A model generated the notes under the pieces. That model made no database searches. It worked only from the letters and a program-made list of their open reading frames with translations, and was not told where the DNA came from. Below, in pieces: positions 1 through 8,814 of a stretch of DNA of 59,537 bases. This stretch comes from Parasutterella secunda (GTDB lineage: Bacteria > Pseudomonadota > Gammaproteobacteria > Burkholderiales > Burkholderiaceae_F), in assembly GCF_023336895.1 (NCBI RefSeq), contig NZ_JAMBLT010000010.1, positions 1 through 59,537 on the forward strand, read 5' to 3'. Each line of letters opens with the position of its first letter. Within the stretch, counting starts at the first letter, position 1. The position numbers were made by a program, and so were the translations under genes.

Positions 1-30
1 CCCCGAGTCTTTATGATTTCGGGGTTTTTT
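1..30 (+). terminator. Intrinsic terminator of an upstream gene outside the window
   Basis: Arms CCCCGA (1-6) and TCGGGG (19-24) form a six-pair stem followed at once by six T. It would end a plus-strand transcript entering from the left, which separates lptF from whatever lies upstream. Confidence 0.75.
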
Positions 31-31
31 A

Positions 32-60
32 TTGCATATTGCGACTAAAACTGCGATAAA
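32..60 (+). promoter_or_regulatory. Weak candidate sigma70 promoter of lptFG
   Basis: TTGCAT (32-37) and GATAAA (55-60) are spaced by 17 bp and lie between the upstream terminator and lptF. Both boxes are imperfect, so this is only the best fit in the 80-bp gap. A Shine-Dalgarno AAAGGA lies about 8 bases before the lptF ATG. Confidence 0.3.
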
Positions 61-112
61 ATTCACGGATTGGAGCTTTGTTTGCTCCTCGCTGTTGTTA
101 TAAAGGATCCGC

Positions 113-1228
113 ATGATATTCAGACGTTCGCTCGTCTCTGAACTCGCTAACACAGCCGGTGCTGTGTTTACGGTTATCTTCTCGATTGTGCTTACGATCG
201 GGCTGGTCCGTATTTTGGGTTTGGCTGCCGGTGGCCGTATTGACAGTGGGACCGTGATGGAAATGGTAGTTTATGAGGCGCTCGTCAATTTAGCCCCTCT
301 GTTAGCGGTTTCCCTTTTCATTGCCGTTTTAATCACGCTTACCCGAAGCTGGCTTGATAGCGAAATGGTGGTCTGGTTTTCTTCGGGTGGCATCAGTTTA
401 GTCTCCTGGATTCGTCCGGTTCTGCGCTTTAGCATTCCTATTATTCTTCTCATTACTGCCTTGTCGCTGGTTATTTCACCATGGGCAAAAGGACAAAGTG
501 AGATGAACCGAGAAGTCTGGTCTCAGCGTGATGATGTCGATAGACTCTCGCCCGGTCGATTCATTGAAATTTCTGGTGGCAAACAAGTTTTCTTTATCGA
601 AGAAGTTTCCGCTGATGGTCTGTCTGTAAAAAATGTTTTTCTCACAGAGACTGATCCTAAATCCGAAATGGTTTTAATGGCAGAGACGGGGGAAGTGACA
701 ACGAATGAACAGGGTGACCGTTATGTGATTTTGCATGATGGTCGTCGCTATGAGGGTAAGGCCGGGACGCCCGAGTATCGTGTGACGGAATTTAAAACCT
801 ACGGTATTCGCTTGGATGTAAAACCGGAAAGTGCTATCCAGATGAAGGATGTAGATACGCAGCCCTTACCGCTGCTTGTCATGCAAAAGGATAATTTGGA
901 AGCTCAAGGCGAGTTGCTGTGGCGAATTTCTTGGCCCTTGGCAGCACTTAATTTAATAATGATTGCTATTCCGCTCTCTTTTACAAATCCTCGAGCCGGT
1001 CGCAGTCTGAATATGGTTGTGGCGCTTTTGCTTTTTGTTTTGTACCTGAACGGAATTAGTGTGGGCAGAACTTGGGTGGAACACGGAACTTTCCACTTGA
1101 TTCCTGCCATTATCCTTTTAAATGGTGCATTCACCGTTTTAGCAGTTGTACTCTTTTTGCGTCGTACCATTATGCAGCGTTGGGTGCCTGAGTGGTTGAC
1201 ACTGAGTTATTGGCGTGCAAGGAAATAA
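113..1228 (+). CDS. lptF: LPS export ABC transporter permease LptF
   Basis: 371 residues, the normal length for the LptF/LptG (YjgP/YjgQ) family. It has a cluster of membrane helices in the first ~125 residues, a periplasmic beta-rich domain (~135-260), then three more helices ending near residue 355. LptF pairs with LptG and two LptB ATPases in the inner membrane to extract lipopolysaccharide and push it onto the LptC-LptA-LptD bridge. The stop abuts the next gene, lptG, with no gap, as in most proteobacteria. The ATG at 113 has a good ribosome-binding site (AAAGGA). Confidence 0.93.
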   Translation: MIFRRSLVSELANTAGAVFTVIFSIVLTIGLVRILGLAAGGRIDSGTVMEMVVYEALVNLAPLLAVSLFIAVLITLTRSWLDSEMVVWFSSGGISLVSWIRPVLRFSIPIILLITALSLVISPWAKGQSEMNREVWSQRDDVDRLSPGRFIEISGGKQVFFIEEVSADGLSVKNVFLTETDPKSEMVLMAETGEVTTNEQGDRYVILHDGRRYEGKAGTPEYRVTEFKTYGIRLDVKPESAIQMKDVDTQPLPLLVMQKDNLEAQGELLWRISWPLAALNLIMIAIPLSFTNPRAGRSLNMVVALLLFVLYLNGISVGRTWVEHGTFHLIPAIILLNGAFTVLAVVLFLRRTIMQRWVPEWLTLSYWRARK

Positions 1229-2359
1229 GTGATGAAAGTTATTACCAAGCACCTGACTAAAGAAATCTTGCAGGCTACGGGCTTTGTGCTCTTAGCTCTG
1301 GTGGCTTTGTTTGCCTTTTTTGACTTAGTCGGTCAGCTTGGTCGTATCGGTAGCCGCTATGGTCTTTTAGATGCCTTTGTCATCACCGGTTTAAGTTTGC
1401 CCATGCGAATTTATGAGGTGATGCCAATTGCGGCATTACTGGGTACGGTCTTTGTAATGAGTCAGTGGGCCTCTCGCTCTGAATTTACGATTTTGCGTGT
1501 GGCGGGATTGTCACCTGTGCGTTTGGCAGCCATCTTAATGGTACCAGGTATCATTCTGGTGGCCTTTACCTACGCTTTCGGTGAATTCATTGCCCCGTCT
1601 TCGGATTCTTATTCGCGTGAGTATCGCGCGACTGTTCAGCATAAAACAATGGATATCCGAGGATCGGATACTGGGGCTTGGGTTCGTGAAACGATGGACT
1701 CTCCCAATGGTCCCCAGGTTCGTTATATCAATATTCAAAAAATGACGCCGACAGAGGAGGCTCTTGATTGGCGTATTTATGACTTTGACGAAAAGCAGCG
1801 CCTGACGAGAGTGATTGCCGCTGAATCCGGTAATTATGTGGATGACCAGGGATGGATTTTACAAGGGGCCATTAATACTGCACTGCCTCTTCTGGAAAAT
1901 CTTACTCAAACCCCGATTATGGATCGCGTCATGGTGAGCAGTCCCACTCGAATGATGTTCAGGTCTGCGATTGACCCGAGCATTTTCGGAGTGATGATGC
2001 TTAAACCTGAAAATATGTCGATGCGGTCGCTCTATCGCTACGTCAATCACTTGGAACAAAGTCGTCAAGAATCGGATCGTTATGAGATTGCTTTATGGAA
2101 TAAGGCTTTCTATCCGATTGCTATTTTGGTCATGATCGCTTTAGCGATGCCCTTTGCTTACATGAACCGTCGCTCGGGTGGTGTGAGTATTAAGATTTTT
2201 GCGGGCGTTATGATCGGTTTGGCTTTCTACACGATCAATAATCTTTTCTCCTATATCGGTATGCTCAATACTTGGCCACCATTGGTGGTGGCGATGGTTC
2301 CGACCGCCTGTATGCTGGTCTTAGCCATGATCGGCATGTGGTTTGTCGAAAGACGCTAA
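1229..2359 (+). CDS. lptG: LPS export ABC transporter permease LptG
   Basis: 376 residues with the same plan as LptF: N-terminal helices (including the segment GQLGRIGSRYGLLDAF near 35-50), a periplasmic domain around 130-265, and C-terminal helices. It is the second permease half of the LptB2FG exporter. The gene follows the lptF stop directly. It can start at GTG 1229 or at the ATG three bases later (1232), and I cannot decide between them. A terminator follows at 2366-2390. Confidence 0.92.
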   Translation: MMKVITKHLTKEILQATGFVLLALVALFAFFDLVGQLGRIGSRYGLLDAFVITGLSLPMRIYEVMPIAALLGTVFVMSQWASRSEFTILRVAGLSPVRLAAILMVPGIILVAFTYAFGEFIAPSSDSYSREYRATVQHKTMDIRGSDTGAWVRETMDSPNGPQVRYINIQKMTPTEEALDWRIYDFDEKQRLTRVIAAESGNYVDDQGWILQGAINTALPLLENLTQTPIMDRVMVSSPTRMMFRSAIDPSIFGVMMLKPENMSMRSLYRYVNHLEQSRQESDRYEIALWNKAFYPIAILVMIALAMPFAYMNRRSGGVSIKIFAGVMIGLAFYTINNLFSYIGMLNTWPPLVVAMVPTACMLVLAMIGMWFVERR

Positions 2360-2365
2360 CATCTG

Positions 2366-2390
2366 GAGCTCGAGAAATCGGGCTCTTTTT
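2366..2390 (+). terminator. Intrinsic terminator after lptG
   Basis: GAGCTCGA (2366-2373) pairs with TCGGGCTC (2378-2385) with one G-T wobble over a four-base loop, followed by TTTTT. It closes the lptFG transcript directly before the autotransporter remnant, so that remnant would not be expressed by read-through. Confidence 0.75.
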
Positions 2391-2397
2391 CTATTGA

Positions 2398-3912
2398 TTC
2401 CAGACAAAAGTCGCCAAAGCCTCAATTGAGGAGCTGAATGTTAATGGGGAATTGTTTATTCAGGCCTACGGTAAAGAAGCTTCGGATTTAGAAATTGGCA
2501 AATTAACTACAGAAGAAAACTCGAATATTCGAATCAACGATACTGAAGGTTGGGGGTCTGCCATTCATATCACTGATGCGGAATTTAAATCAGGGACAAC
2601 TTTTTCCAATATCAATAGAGATGAAGGCTTAGAGCCGGTATTTAAGACTGTTGATTTTAAAAATATTAATGCCGCAGATTCCACGATTGTTAACCAAGCT
2701 AATGGGAAAATCAATATTGGTAAACCGACTGGTTCAAATATTTTGTCTGTTGAGGATACCGCAGAAAATCAAATAAGCATTGGGAAAAACATGAGTACCA
2801 ACTTTACCTTGGTAAGTTCTGACAGCTCTCATGGTAATTCCATGTCAAGTGTTGATCAAGGCGTCGCTGATTTAGCTGCAACCGTTGATCTGAATACCAA
2901 TGGAGCAGAAGATGCCGAAGGTATGAAGGTTGTGATCGGCGCCAATGACATGACCGGTCGCATTGAAGCGGTTTACGACGCCAAGGGCAATAAGATCCGC
3001 CAGACAGAAGATGTCAATGAAACCAACCGTACGCTAACCGCCATTGCTAATCTTCCTGTTGTTGCCTGGCGCGCCGAATTAAATGATCTCTACAAACGTA
3101 TGGGTGATCTTCGTGCAACGCCTTATAAGAGCGGTGCATGGGTGCGCTATAACGGCGGTAAACTCAAGTGGTCCGATGGTGATTTGGAAAACGATTTCCA
3201 CATGATCCAAGTCGGTATCGATACGATGCCCACCGAAAACAATATCCGCTTTGGTACCGCTTTCAGCTACACCAAGGGTGATGCCGATTTCGATGGCGGC
3301 ATCGCTGATTTGGACACTTACAGCTTAGCGTTGTACGGCACTTGGTTAGGTGACAAAGGACAATACGTTGATGTGATCGGCCGCGTGGCGTCCATTAAGA
3401 ATGACGCCAATGCCAGAAGCTTGACCGGACAAGGAAAGGCTTATGACGGTAAGATGGATAACACGGGCTTGTCTTTGTCGGCAGAAGCCGGCTGGCGCTT
3501 TGCTCTGCCTTATAACCTCTTCATTGAACCGCAAGTCGAAGCCACTTACAGCTACATTGATTCGGATAGCTTCCGTTATGGTGATCGTAAGTACGAGCTG
3601 CAATCAACGGATTCTTTCATTGCTCGAGCTGGCTTCATGGCGGGTATCCAATGTCCGGATAACAAGGGCAATGTCTATGTGAGAGCTTCTGTGGTGCATG
3701 ACTTCTTGGGTGAAACAGACGTTAAGGTCAGCAACGCCCATATGTCTCGAACGGTTAGCAGTGACTTTGGCGGCACCTGGGGAGAATTCGGTATTGGTGC
3801 CAATGTCAGTGTGTCTGACAACACGTATGTGTACGCGGATGTGGAACACACCACCGGCGGAGAAATTGAAGAGCCGTGGCGCGTGAATTTCGGTGTCCGC
3901 TATAACTTCTAA
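2398..3912 (+). pseudogene. 5'-truncated autotransporter: passenger end plus beta-barrel
   Basis: The reading frame is open from just after a TGA at 2395-2397 to the TAA at 3912, but the first usable start is a TTG at 2452 with no ribosome-binding site, and there is no signal peptide. The codons before that TTG (for example KASIEELNVNGE) continue the same repetitive Asn/Ile-rich passenger style. The C-terminal ~290 residues are a classical outer-membrane barrel: the LNDLYKRMGDLR region and GAWVRYNGGK mark the linker/first strand, and the last residue is Phe (GVRYNF). The barrel is intact, so this is a fresh deletion, or a donor cassette for recombination with other autotransporters, more than an old ruin. 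The passenger is AT-rich and the barrel has GC-rich, optimised codons. Confidence 0.8.
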
Positions 3913-3918
3913 CCTAAT

Positions 3919-3941
3919 AAAAAGAGCCCCGAGAGAGGCTC
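3919..3941 (-). terminator. Minus-strand terminator of the permease operon
   Basis: Read on the minus strand, GAGCC (3941-3937) pairs with GGCTC (3928-3924) and is followed by five T. It lies between the convergent autotransporter remnant and the NCS1 permease gene. Confidence 0.65.
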
Positions 3942-3960
3942 CCATCAATCAAGTCGCAGG

Positions 3961-3992
3961 CGGTTGGCAGGTGTCAAGAAATCTGCCAACCG
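3961..3992 (-). repeat. Perfect 10-bp inverted repeat in the permease 3' region
   Basis: CGGTTGGCAG (3961-3970) and CTGCCAACCG (3983-3992) form a perfect 10-bp stem with a 12-base loop, only ~20 bases after the permease stop. No T-run follows, so it is more likely an mRNA-stabilising 3' hairpin ahead of the true terminator (3919-3941) than a terminator itself. Confidence 0.6.
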
Positions 3993-4012
3993 TTCGCATC
4001 CAAGTGCGTCCT

Positions 4013-5458
4013 TTAACGCTCGGCTTTAACAACGTAGGTGAGGATTGCGTAAAGCATCGCGCCGATAATCATTGCGGCAACCACGCCGATATTGGCTTGA
4101 GCAAAAACGCTTGCCTTAGCCTCTTCACTTAATAAGAAGCTTGTAATCTTGCCAATGTAGGGGTCACTTGAGGTGATCGTTCCTAATCCGACAAGCGTTG
4201 CGACCAACAGCGACAGACAAGCGCTCCAGCGTAAATTTTTTCCACCCTGTGAAGGCGGCAAAGCCAAGTTAACATTCCAAGACAGGCGCTTTTGGCGCAA
4301 AAGGTCCACGATTTCGATCGCGCCCCAAGATCCCATAATGACGGAGATGGCCGCTAAGAACGATGTGAATGTGGATAAGAACGAGTCGGAAATAAAGGTT
4401 AAGTAGAACGCTCCCAAGGCAATGATGACGGCATTCATGATTGTTGTGGCGGCACGGCTCATGGGGACGCCCATTGCCATTAAGGCAAGCCCTGAACTAT
4501 AAACCCCTGTCATGCCGGCAGACATTAAGGAGGTCACGATCACAATGGAGAACGGTACAAAGAACCAGAAAGGCAAAATTCCCGTTAAGGCCGCAAGCGG
4601 TTCACGAGAAGCACGAGCTAAAAGTTCTGGATTGCCGGCACTTAACATGACTCCCAAAATCAAAAGAACGGAAACAGGCAAGGCAATACCGACCGTGGTC
4701 CAGAAAATGACTCCGCGGCCGGGCGTGTGTCGTGGCAGATAGCGAGAGTAGTCACCGCCGTAATTTAAGAATCCCAAGCCAACCATGGTCATGGCGAGCA
4801 CGATTCCACCCAAGAACGTGGCAAAAGAGCCAGAGGGCGCATCGCCCAAGGTTGCAAAGTTGATTTGCGGTATGAAGAAAAAGAGATAAACCAAAGTCAT
4901 CAGGCCCGTGATCCAAGCGATGATTTTCTCAATCTTCATAATGAAAGCGTGACCGTAAACGGCGCCGATCATCGTGAAAAAGAGCACAAATGCAAAACTC
5001 ACGAGCAAACACGTTGTTGTGGCTGTTCCTTGCGGCGTTGCCATCACGGGAATCAATTTAGCCACTAAGTCGGCAAAAGTGGTTGAAGCCATGGAAAGCA
5101 TCGTCACTTTCCAGCCCATGTTTGCGACATAACCGAAGAAGGTGGGGACTTTGTTGCCGTGGTAGCCGAAAGCCAAGCGCGATTGCACTAATGTCGGAAG
5201 CCCGGTACGGACGCTGCCGACCGCCAAGATTCCCACCAATGAACAAGATAAGAAATAACCGATAACGCCTGCTGCCATCGCTTGGGCGACAGAAAGTCCC
5301 AAGCCGAAGACGTACATCCCGCAGGTGATGCCGAAAATAGAAATATTCCAAGAAAACCAAATCGGGAACAGATCAGCTGGTTTGCCGTAGCGCTCACTAT
5401 CCGGCACGGGATTAACGCCGTTGGTTTCAATTTGTGAAATGTTATTGTCGTTAGCCAT
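4013..5458 (-). CDS. NCS1-family nucleobase/nucleoside permease (CodB-like)
   Basis: 481 residues, about twelve hydrophobic segments, with the family pattern of an N-terminal YGKPADLFPIWFSWN-type segment before helix 1 and GLGFLNYGGDYSRYLP near residue 230. The purine/cytosine permease family (NCS1) imports nucleobases, nucleosides or hydantoins with H+ or Na+. The gene is last in a three-gene minus-strand operon behind an ADP-ribosylglycohydrolase and a PfkB kinase (14-base gap), so it probably brings in the ribosylated compound these enzymes act on. The exact substrate cannot be read from sequence. Confidence 0.85.
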   Translation of the reverse strand: MANDNNISQIETNGVNPVPDSERYGKPADLFPIWFSWNISIFGITCGMYVFGLGLSVAQAMAAGVIGYFLSCSLVGILAVGSVRTGLPTLVQSRLAFGYHGNKVPTFFGYVANMGWKVTMLSMASTTFADLVAKLIPVMATPQGTATTTCLLVSFAFVLFFTMIGAVYGHAFIMKIEKIIAWITGLMTLVYLFFFIPQINFATLGDAPSGSFATFLGGIVLAMTMVGLGFLNYGGDYSRYLPRHTPGRGVIFWTTVGIALPVSVLLILGVMLSAGNPELLARASREPLAALTGILPFWFFVPFSIVIVTSLMSAGMTGVYSSGLALMAMGVPMSRAATTIMNAVIIALGAFYLTFISDSFLSTFTSFLAAISVIMGSWGAIEIVDLLRQKRLSWNVNLALPPSQGGKNLRWSACLSLLVATLVGLGTITSSDPYIGKITSFLLSEEAKASVFAQANIGVVAAMIIGAMLYAILTYVVKAER

Positions 5459-5472
5459 GATAAATGAAGAGA

Positions 5473-6429
5473 TTAAAGAGAATATTGTTCAAGCTCTGAG
5501 CGAGTGGGAGCGGTTGCGGCGCCTTCGCTTGCCGTGACATGAGCTGCAACGGCGTTGGCGATAAGCGTGGCTTCGGCCATTGTTAAACCGCACATGAGGC
5601 CAGCCAAAAGGCCGCCCGTGTGAGCGTCGCCTGAGCCGATTGTGTCAACGAGATTAACTTTGAAGCTGGGGATGCGTTTAGCCGTCCATCCAGACGGTTT
5701 TTTCTCTGTATAAACCGCGCCGTTCCTGCCATCGGTGACAACAGACGGATTGCCCGAGCGAACCGAAAGGGCGATGGCGGCATCGGTCGCATTGTGCGTA
5801 TTGGTCATCCACATCGCTTCACTGCAGTTAACGGTATAAAGACAGCCTAAGTCTTCGAAAGCTTTAAGCCGTTCCTTTCCCATTTCCGTAACACGAGGAC
5901 CCGGATCAAAAACAATTAAAGCGTTATCAGCTTTTCGGTTAAGAACGGAGAGCAGCACTTCACCGTTTTTCCCTTCGGCTTGGTAACCCGAGACGTAGAT
6001 ATAGTCGTATTGGGAAAGGTTGAATCGGTCAAACCATTGAGCCTTCATTTGCCGTTCCAGGCCAAACATCGAAATGAAGGTCCGCTCTCCTGTGTGGTCT
6101 GCAATCGAGAGGCACCAACCGTTGTCGCCTGCTCCTTGCTCACGATAGACGGGAAGGTTGCGCCGAGTGAGTGTCTGCTCAACGAGATCGGCAAATTGTC
6201 CTTCACCCACAGGCATATAGGAGTCAAACGGAAGGCCTAATTTCCAGAGCACGTCGGCCACATTAAAGGAGCAACCGCCTACGACTGTTTTTTTAAATTT
6301 CCCTTCGATATCAGCGCCTGCGTGCGGCATTTCGTGGACACTTAAAATCATGTCCACAAAGGCTGAGCCTAAAATGAAGACTTTTTTCTGAGGGTTAAGG
6401 GCATTAACCAACTCTTTTACGGCTCGCAT
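5473..6429 (-). CDS. PfkB-family sugar/nucleoside kinase (YegV-like)
   Basis: 318 residues from the ATG at 6429, which has AAGGA about six bases upstream; a TTG at 6435 is a less likely start. N-terminal PfkB signature VVGGCSFNVA near 49-58. C-terminal signature DTIGSGDAHTGG near 262-273, with the catalytic-base Asp kept but the usual GAGD written GSGD. Family members phosphorylate ribose, nucleosides, pseudouridine or other sugars with ATP. The start lies two bases after the stop of the ADP-ribosylglycohydrolase gene, so the two are translationally linked. The gene set resembles E. coli yegU-yegV. The likely role is to phosphorylate the sugar or nucleoside released by the hydrolase. Confidence 0.85.
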   Translation of the reverse strand: MRAVKELVNALNPQKKVFILGSAFVDMILSVHEMPHAGADIEGKFKKTVVGGCSFNVADVLWKLGLPFDSYMPVGEGQFADLVEQTLTRRNLPVYREQGAGDNGWCLSIADHTGERTFISMFGLERQMKAQWFDRFNLSQYDYIYVSGYQAEGKNGEVLLSVLNRKADNALIVFDPGPRVTEMGKERLKAFEDLGCLYTVNCSEAMWMTNTHNATDAAIALSVRSGNPSVVTDGRNGAVYTEKKPSGWTAKRIPSFKVNLVDTIGSGDAHTGGLLAGLMCGLTMAEATLIANAVAAHVTASEGAATAPTRSELEQYSL

Positions 6430-6431
6430 AG

Positions 6432-7442
6432 TCAATCCTTGTTAAACGCAGGGCGCGTTTCGATGATTTGATCAGCCAACTCCAAGAAATTAAGGTTATT
6501 GGTCTCTTCGAGTGTCTTTAACCAATCAGCAGGAATACTCTCAATGCCATTCATGGCTCCGCATATCGCTACGGCCATTGCCCCCATCGTATCGGTGTCT
6601 CCACCCATGTTGGCGCACATGATGGCGGCTTTTTTGGCGTCTCGGCAGAACCAAGCCACAGCAAGCGCAGCCGACACAGACTCGCTTGTCATAGTCCCCG
6701 TTCCGAGGACCTCATAAATCCAGCGTGAATATTCTTCGGGATCATGAATATTGCAGGCGGCGTCCAGCGCTAATTCAAAACGACGTTTAACCGAAGCTGC
6801 CCAGGTGGGTTCACCGTAAGTTTTAGCGATATCAAAAATCGCTAAAACATCATCGGCAGCCTCATCCCAAGAGCGTCCGGCAACGCCACTTGCAACGGCT
6901 TGAGCAACCATGGCAGCACCGGCGATGGCCACATCAGTTCCATGGGTGACTTTAGAGATATCGGCGACAGTTTTTGCCAGCAATTCAGGTTTATCTGCAT
7001 CAATTAAGCAGCCGACAGGCGCAATACGCATGGCCGCTCCATTGGTGAGCGCCGTTTTGAGATATTGACTCGGATCGCGGCCTTCGCTGTGAGCCAAAAG
7101 ACTAGCTTTGGAGCTGGGTCCCAAGAGATTAATTTCAAAGCCATTCATCGAGATGACCCAGTCGATTAAGCGCTTTGCTAATTCCTTAACAGGCGGTACG
7201 GCCTTGTATTCCAAAAGAGCTTTCAAGACAACAAAGGCTTGAGCAGAATCATCCGTGTAGTGAGCCGCCTTGAAGTAGCATGCAACGATGTTATCTTCAG
7301 GACCATCTAAAAATGTATCAATCCAGCCGAAACGTTCACGTACTTTCTCACGAGGCCAGAGTTCTCCGGGCACGCCCAGTGCGTCGCCCAACACCATGCC
7401 GGCGATAGCGCCGGCTATTTTGCTGCGAGTGCAATTTTGCAT
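6432..7442 (-). CDS. ADP-ribosylglycohydrolase-family protein (YegU-like)
   Basis: 336 residues. The family's metal-binding motifs are present: AGMVLGDALGVPGE near 14-27, TDDSAQAF near 62-69 (TDDS in place of the common TDDT) and GGDTDTMGAMA near 280-290. Enzymes of this Mg-dependent fold cleave N-glycosidic or O-glycosidic bonds to ADP-ribose or related ribosides; DraG is the model. Placed first in an operon with a PfkB kinase and NCS1 permease it is more likely a small-molecule catabolic hydrolase than a protein de-modifier. A TGACTG/CAGTCA palindrome lies 35 bp upstream. Confidence 0.87.
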   Translation of the reverse strand: MQNCTRSKIAGAIAGMVLGDALGVPGELWPREKVRERFGWIDTFLDGPEDNIVACYFKAAHYTDDSAQAFVVLKALLEYKAVPPVKELAKRLIDWVISMNGFEINLLGPSSKASLLAHSEGRDPSQYLKTALTNGAAMRIAPVGCLIDADKPELLAKTVADISKVTHGTDVAIAGAAMVAQAVASGVAGRSWDEAADDVLAIFDIAKTYGEPTWAASVKRRFELALDAACNIHDPEEYSRWIYEVLGTGTMTSESVSAALAVAWFCRDAKKAAIMCANMGGDTDTMGAMAVAICGAMNGIESIPADWLKTLEETNNLNFLELADQIIETRPAFNKD

Positions 7443-7476
7443 GGCAAATTTTTATCAAGAAAAAAGAAAGATTCGA

Positions 7477-7491
7477 TGACTGCGACAGTCA
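7477..7491 (-). promoter_or_regulatory. Candidate operator palindrome before the hydrolase operon
   Basis: TGACTG-CGA-CAGTCA is a perfect six-base inverted repeat with a three-base spacer, 35 bp upstream of the start of the ADP-ribosylglycohydrolase gene. The size and position fit a dimeric repressor site. No regulator gene is adjacent. The rest of the 7443-7671 gap shows no other clear element. Confidence 0.35.
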
Positions 7492-7658
7492 GCGGTATTA
7501 CAAAAACGGATTGATTTTAACGAAAACAACTCTGTACGCAATAGTCAGAGCCATTAAATGCCCATAGTTATCGCTAGCAGTTTGCTTAATTCAAGTGGGT
7601 TGATGGTTGAGTCAATGAGAACCCAATAAGATGGACTGAAAGATAACTTGAGAGTGCG

Positions 7659-7704
7659 AAAAAGATAACAAGAAGCGACAAGACGTTGGAAATCTTGTCG
7701 CTTC
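7659..7704 (-). terminator. Minus-strand terminator of the ABC importer operon
   Basis: GAAGCGACAAGA (7672-7683) and TCTTGTCGCTTC (7693-7704) form a perfect 12-bp stem. On the minus strand it is followed by a broken T-rich run (TTGTTATCTTTTT). Confidence 0.7.
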
Positions 7705-7716
7705 ACATCAAAAGCA

Positions 7717-8808
7717 TTAACCCTTGATAATCACACCGGCTTGCGGATTAAAGGAAACATTGACGGTCGAGCCCTCGTCAATAATTTGAGTGCCGGGCAG
7801 GAAGGGCACGGACATGCTAAAGGGCTTTTCTTGTCCGGAGCCTTCAATGACGACGTGATAATCAATGCGGTCGCCCTCGAAAAGTCGATTGACAATGCGC
7901 ATCGCAATAGCGTTGTCGGATTCATTCATCGTCAGATTTTCCGGTCGGACAACAAGCAAGGCGTTTTCACCGATAGCAGGCGGATTTTGCTTTCCCATGC
8001 GGGCGAGCAATTCTTTGCCGGCCACTGCAAAATGTCCCCAACCGTTTTCGTCAACGCTCGCCAGTTTCCCTTGCAGGAGGTTGGCTTGGCCGATAAAGTC
8101 TGCCACGAAAGGCGTCGCCGGATCTTCGTAGAGGTTCATAGGCGTACCCAACTGGTCAATGTGCCCGCGGTTCATCACCATAATGCGGTCTGACATTGTC
8201 AGGGCTTCTTTTTGATCATGCGTCACATATAGACAAGTGATTTCCAACTCTTGCTGAATTCGGCGAATTTCACTTCTCATGTGAAGACGAAGCTTGGCGT
8301 CAAGGTTGGAAAGCGGTTCATCCATGAGTAAAAGCTTGGGACGCAGAACCAATACACGGGCCAAGGCAACGCGTTGCTGCTGGCCACCCGAGAGTTGATT
8401 CGGGTAACGTTTTTCTTCTTTGGTCAACCCCACCATGGCAAGCGCTTCACGCACTTTCTTAGCAGCCGCCTCTCCGGTTTCTCCACGAATTTTCAAACCG
8501 TAGGCAACATTGTCGAAAATCTTCATGTGCGGGAAAAGGGCATAGTTTTGGAACACAAAGCCCAAGCCGCGTTCATTGGCTGGAACATGGGTGATGTCAA
8601 CGCCATCCATCAAAATTTGACCGCTTGTCGGTGTTTCAAAGCCGGCGATCATGCGAAGGGTCGTCGTTTTACCGCATCCGGACGGTCCAAGAAACGTTAA
8701 AAACTCACCGGGCTTGACCTCGAGGTTAACGTTATTGACCGCCATGAACTCTTCATTGTCTTTGACGTAGCGGCGAGAAATATTTTTCAAAGTAAGAGAT
8801 ACGGACAT
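7717..8808 (-). CDS. ABC importer ATP-binding protein (FbpC/PotA type)
   Basis: 363 residues. Walker A GPSGCGKTT near 39-47, Q-loop VFQNYALFPHM near 85, signature LSGGQQQRVALARVL near 138, Walker B LLLMDEP and the switch His in YVTHDQ. A C-terminal TOBE-like domain (~240-360) marks the Fe3+/polyamine/phosphonate class of importers (CUT1/FeT). It powers the permease encoded directly upstream (six-base gap). It is the last gene of the operon and is followed by a strong hairpin. Confidence 0.88.
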   Translation of the reverse strand: MSVSLTLKNISRRYVKDNEEFMAVNNVNLEVKPGEFLTFLGPSGCGKTTTLRMIAGFETPTSGQILMDGVDITHVPANERGLGFVFQNYALFPHMKIFDNVAYGLKIRGETGEAAAKKVREALAMVGLTKEEKRYPNQLSGGQQQRVALARVLVLRPKLLLMDEPLSNLDAKLRLHMRSEIRRIQQELEITCLYVTHDQKEALTMSDRIMVMNRGHIDQLGTPMNLYEDPATPFVADFIGQANLLQGKLASVDENGWGHFAVAGKELLARMGKQNPPAIGENALLVVRPENLTMNESDNAIAMRIVNRLFEGDRIDYHVVIEGSGQEKPFSMSVPFLPGTQIIDEGSTVNVSFNPQAGVIIKG

Positions 8809-8814
8809 GATTTA

